The notes beneath the pieces are model-generated. The model did no database searches and was not told where the DNA came from. It saw only the letters and a program-made list of their open reading frames with translations. This document shows positions 6,624 to 7,346 of a stretch of DNA of 7,346 nucleotides, in pieces (the first letter of the stretch is position 1; each line of letters starts with the position of its first letter). Position numbers and translations under genes: made by a program. This DNA is from an uncultured Bacillota bacterium (GTDB lineage: Bacteria > Bacillota_I > Bacilli_A > RFN20 > CAG-826), in NCBI GenBank assembly GCA_946612055.1, contig CAMOEH010000133.1:1-7346 (forward strand), written 5' to 3'.

Positions 6624-7346
6624 TTATAGGAATGGGGCGATGATTTTTAAGATTCCCCAGTAACTACGATTCCTTCGATGCCAACGTTCCCAGCGCGGCA
6701 AATCGATTTCATCGGAGACGGCGAAGGTTTCATCAAAATCGCGACGAACCTCCAATAAGGCAGGATTGTTCGCGATCAGCGTCCCATTTTCTAAGTGGAG
6801 GAAAAGAGAACGGTAATCGAAATTGACCGTGCCAACGGAAGCAAGTTTCGAATCGACGAGGACCGTTTTCTCATGGACGAATCCTGGCGTATATTCGAAG
6901 ATGCGCACCCCCGCTTTTAGAAGAAGCTCGTAATTGGCTCTCGTCAAATTGAAAACGGCTTTCTTATCAGGGATTTTTGGGGTGATGATGCGGACATCGA
7001 CGCCGCTTTTGGCTGCCGTTGCCAAAGCGTTAGTCACTTCCGAATCCAAAATCAAATATGGGGTCGTGATATATAAGGTCTTCGTCGCAGAAGCGATCAA
7101 ATGGAGATAAACCTTTTCTCCGATAGCTTCAGCATCAAAAGGCAGGCAGTTATAAGGCTGGATGAAGCCGTGGGTAGGAATAGGATCGGTGATCTCGCCA
7201 TAGAAATGATTCCAGGCATAATAGGCTTTATCGACTTCTTCGTCCCTCTCGAATTGAGAAACCCAGTTAGAAAGGAACATCATCGTATAGCCATAGACGG
7301 CTTTGCCCTCGACGAGGATAGCGTTATCTTTCCAATGGCCGAAACG
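6624..7346 (-). CDS. cls: Cardiolipin synthase, C-terminal part (partial)
   Basis: Phospholipase-D superfamily enzyme. Bacterial cardiolipin synthases join two phosphatidylglycerols into cardiolipin and glycerol at the membrane. The visible 240 residues run in frame from the right edge to a TAA at 6626-6624. The internal Met codons at 7283 and 7280 are not the start, because the 21 codons upstream are open and encode RFGHWKDNAILVEGKAV, which follows the first HKD motif in this family. The second HKD motif is complete: His158, Lys160 and Asp165 of this fragment in FVHEKTVLVD, then VGTVNFDYRS. YITTPYLILDSEV, GVDVRIITP and the ending IIAPFL are also typical. The first HKD motif and the N-terminal membrane helices lie outside the window. 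Its 23-base gap to galM suggests co-transcription with the sugar genes, though no functional link is evident. Which cls paralogue it is cannot be told. Confidence 0.93.
   Translation of the reverse strand, partial: RFGHWKDNAILVEGKAVYGYTMMFLSNWVSQFERDEEVDKAYYAWNHFYGEITDPIPTHGFIQPYNCLPFDAEAIGEKVYLHLIASATKTLYITTPYLILDSEVTNALATAAKSGVDVRIITPKIPDKKAVFNLTRANYELLLKAGVRIFEYTPGFVHEKTVLVDSKLASVGTVNFDYRSLFLHLENGTLIANNPALLEVRRDFDETFAVSDEIDLPRWERWHRRNRSYWGILKIIAPFL

Noticed and set aside
6624..7283. A complete 219-residue phospholipase-D-like protein starting at the ATG at 7283
   Set aside because: The frame stays open to the window edge and the upstream codons encode family-typical sequence, so this is the end of a longer cardiolipin synthase.
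1..7346. Mycoplasma-type code with TGA as Trp
   Set aside because: TGA ends galT, galK, the membrane protein gene and malQ at positions that fit family lengths and the overlaps. Inspected Trp residues use TGG.
1..7346. CRISPR array, tRNA or rRNA, insertion sequence, riboswitch or intrinsic terminator
   Set aside because: Read on both strands, almost the whole window is coding. No regular repeats, terminal inverted repeats or hairpin with T tract were seen, and no intergenic space is long enough for a structured leader.

Overview
The window is a single, almost gapless run of seven genes, all on the minus strand, so transcription runs from high to low coordinates. In that order they are: the C-terminal part of a cardiolipin synthase (cut by the right edge), aldose 1-epimerase (galM), galactose-1-phosphate uridylyltransferase (galT, the long Bacillota type), a galactokinase-family kinase (galK), an unrecognised multi-pass membrane protein that weakly resembles the YwaF family, 4-alpha-glucanotransferase (malQ), and the N-terminal part of the ribosomal protein S12 methylthiotransferase RimO (cut by the left edge). 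I see no convincing plus-strand gene, RNA gene, mobile element, repeat array, terminator or internal promoter. The longest non-coding gap is 23 bases.

Organism: the type-2 GalT, the strong AGGAGG-like ribosome binding sites, the Lys/Glu-rich proteins and the moderate GC (judged by eye, not counted) suggest a Bacillota bacterium. An uncultured Bacilli or Erysipelotrichia-like gut lineage is plausible, but this is inference. Inspected Trp codons are TGG and TGA is the stop of four genes, so the standard bacterial code applies, not the mycoplasma code.

Layout: cls ends 23 bases before galM. The galM stop and galT start are one base apart. With the galK start chosen here, galT/galK, galK/membrane protein, membrane protein/malQ and malQ/rimO all overlap by the same four bases, ATGA. 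This predicts one transcript with translational coupling along its length.

Function: GalM, GalK and GalT turn beta-D-galactose into galactose-1-phosphate and then glucose-1-phosphate. The epimerase GalE is not in the window. MalQ rearranges maltodextrins, so the core of the cluster handles galactose and alpha-glucans in the cytoplasm. The membrane protein lies inside this sugar block and is the main unknown. The flanking cls and rimO are housekeeping genes. The most notable points are the four ATGA junctions, the altered sugar-binding signature of the galactokinase, the uncharacterised membrane protein, and the coupling of rimO to a sugar gene.
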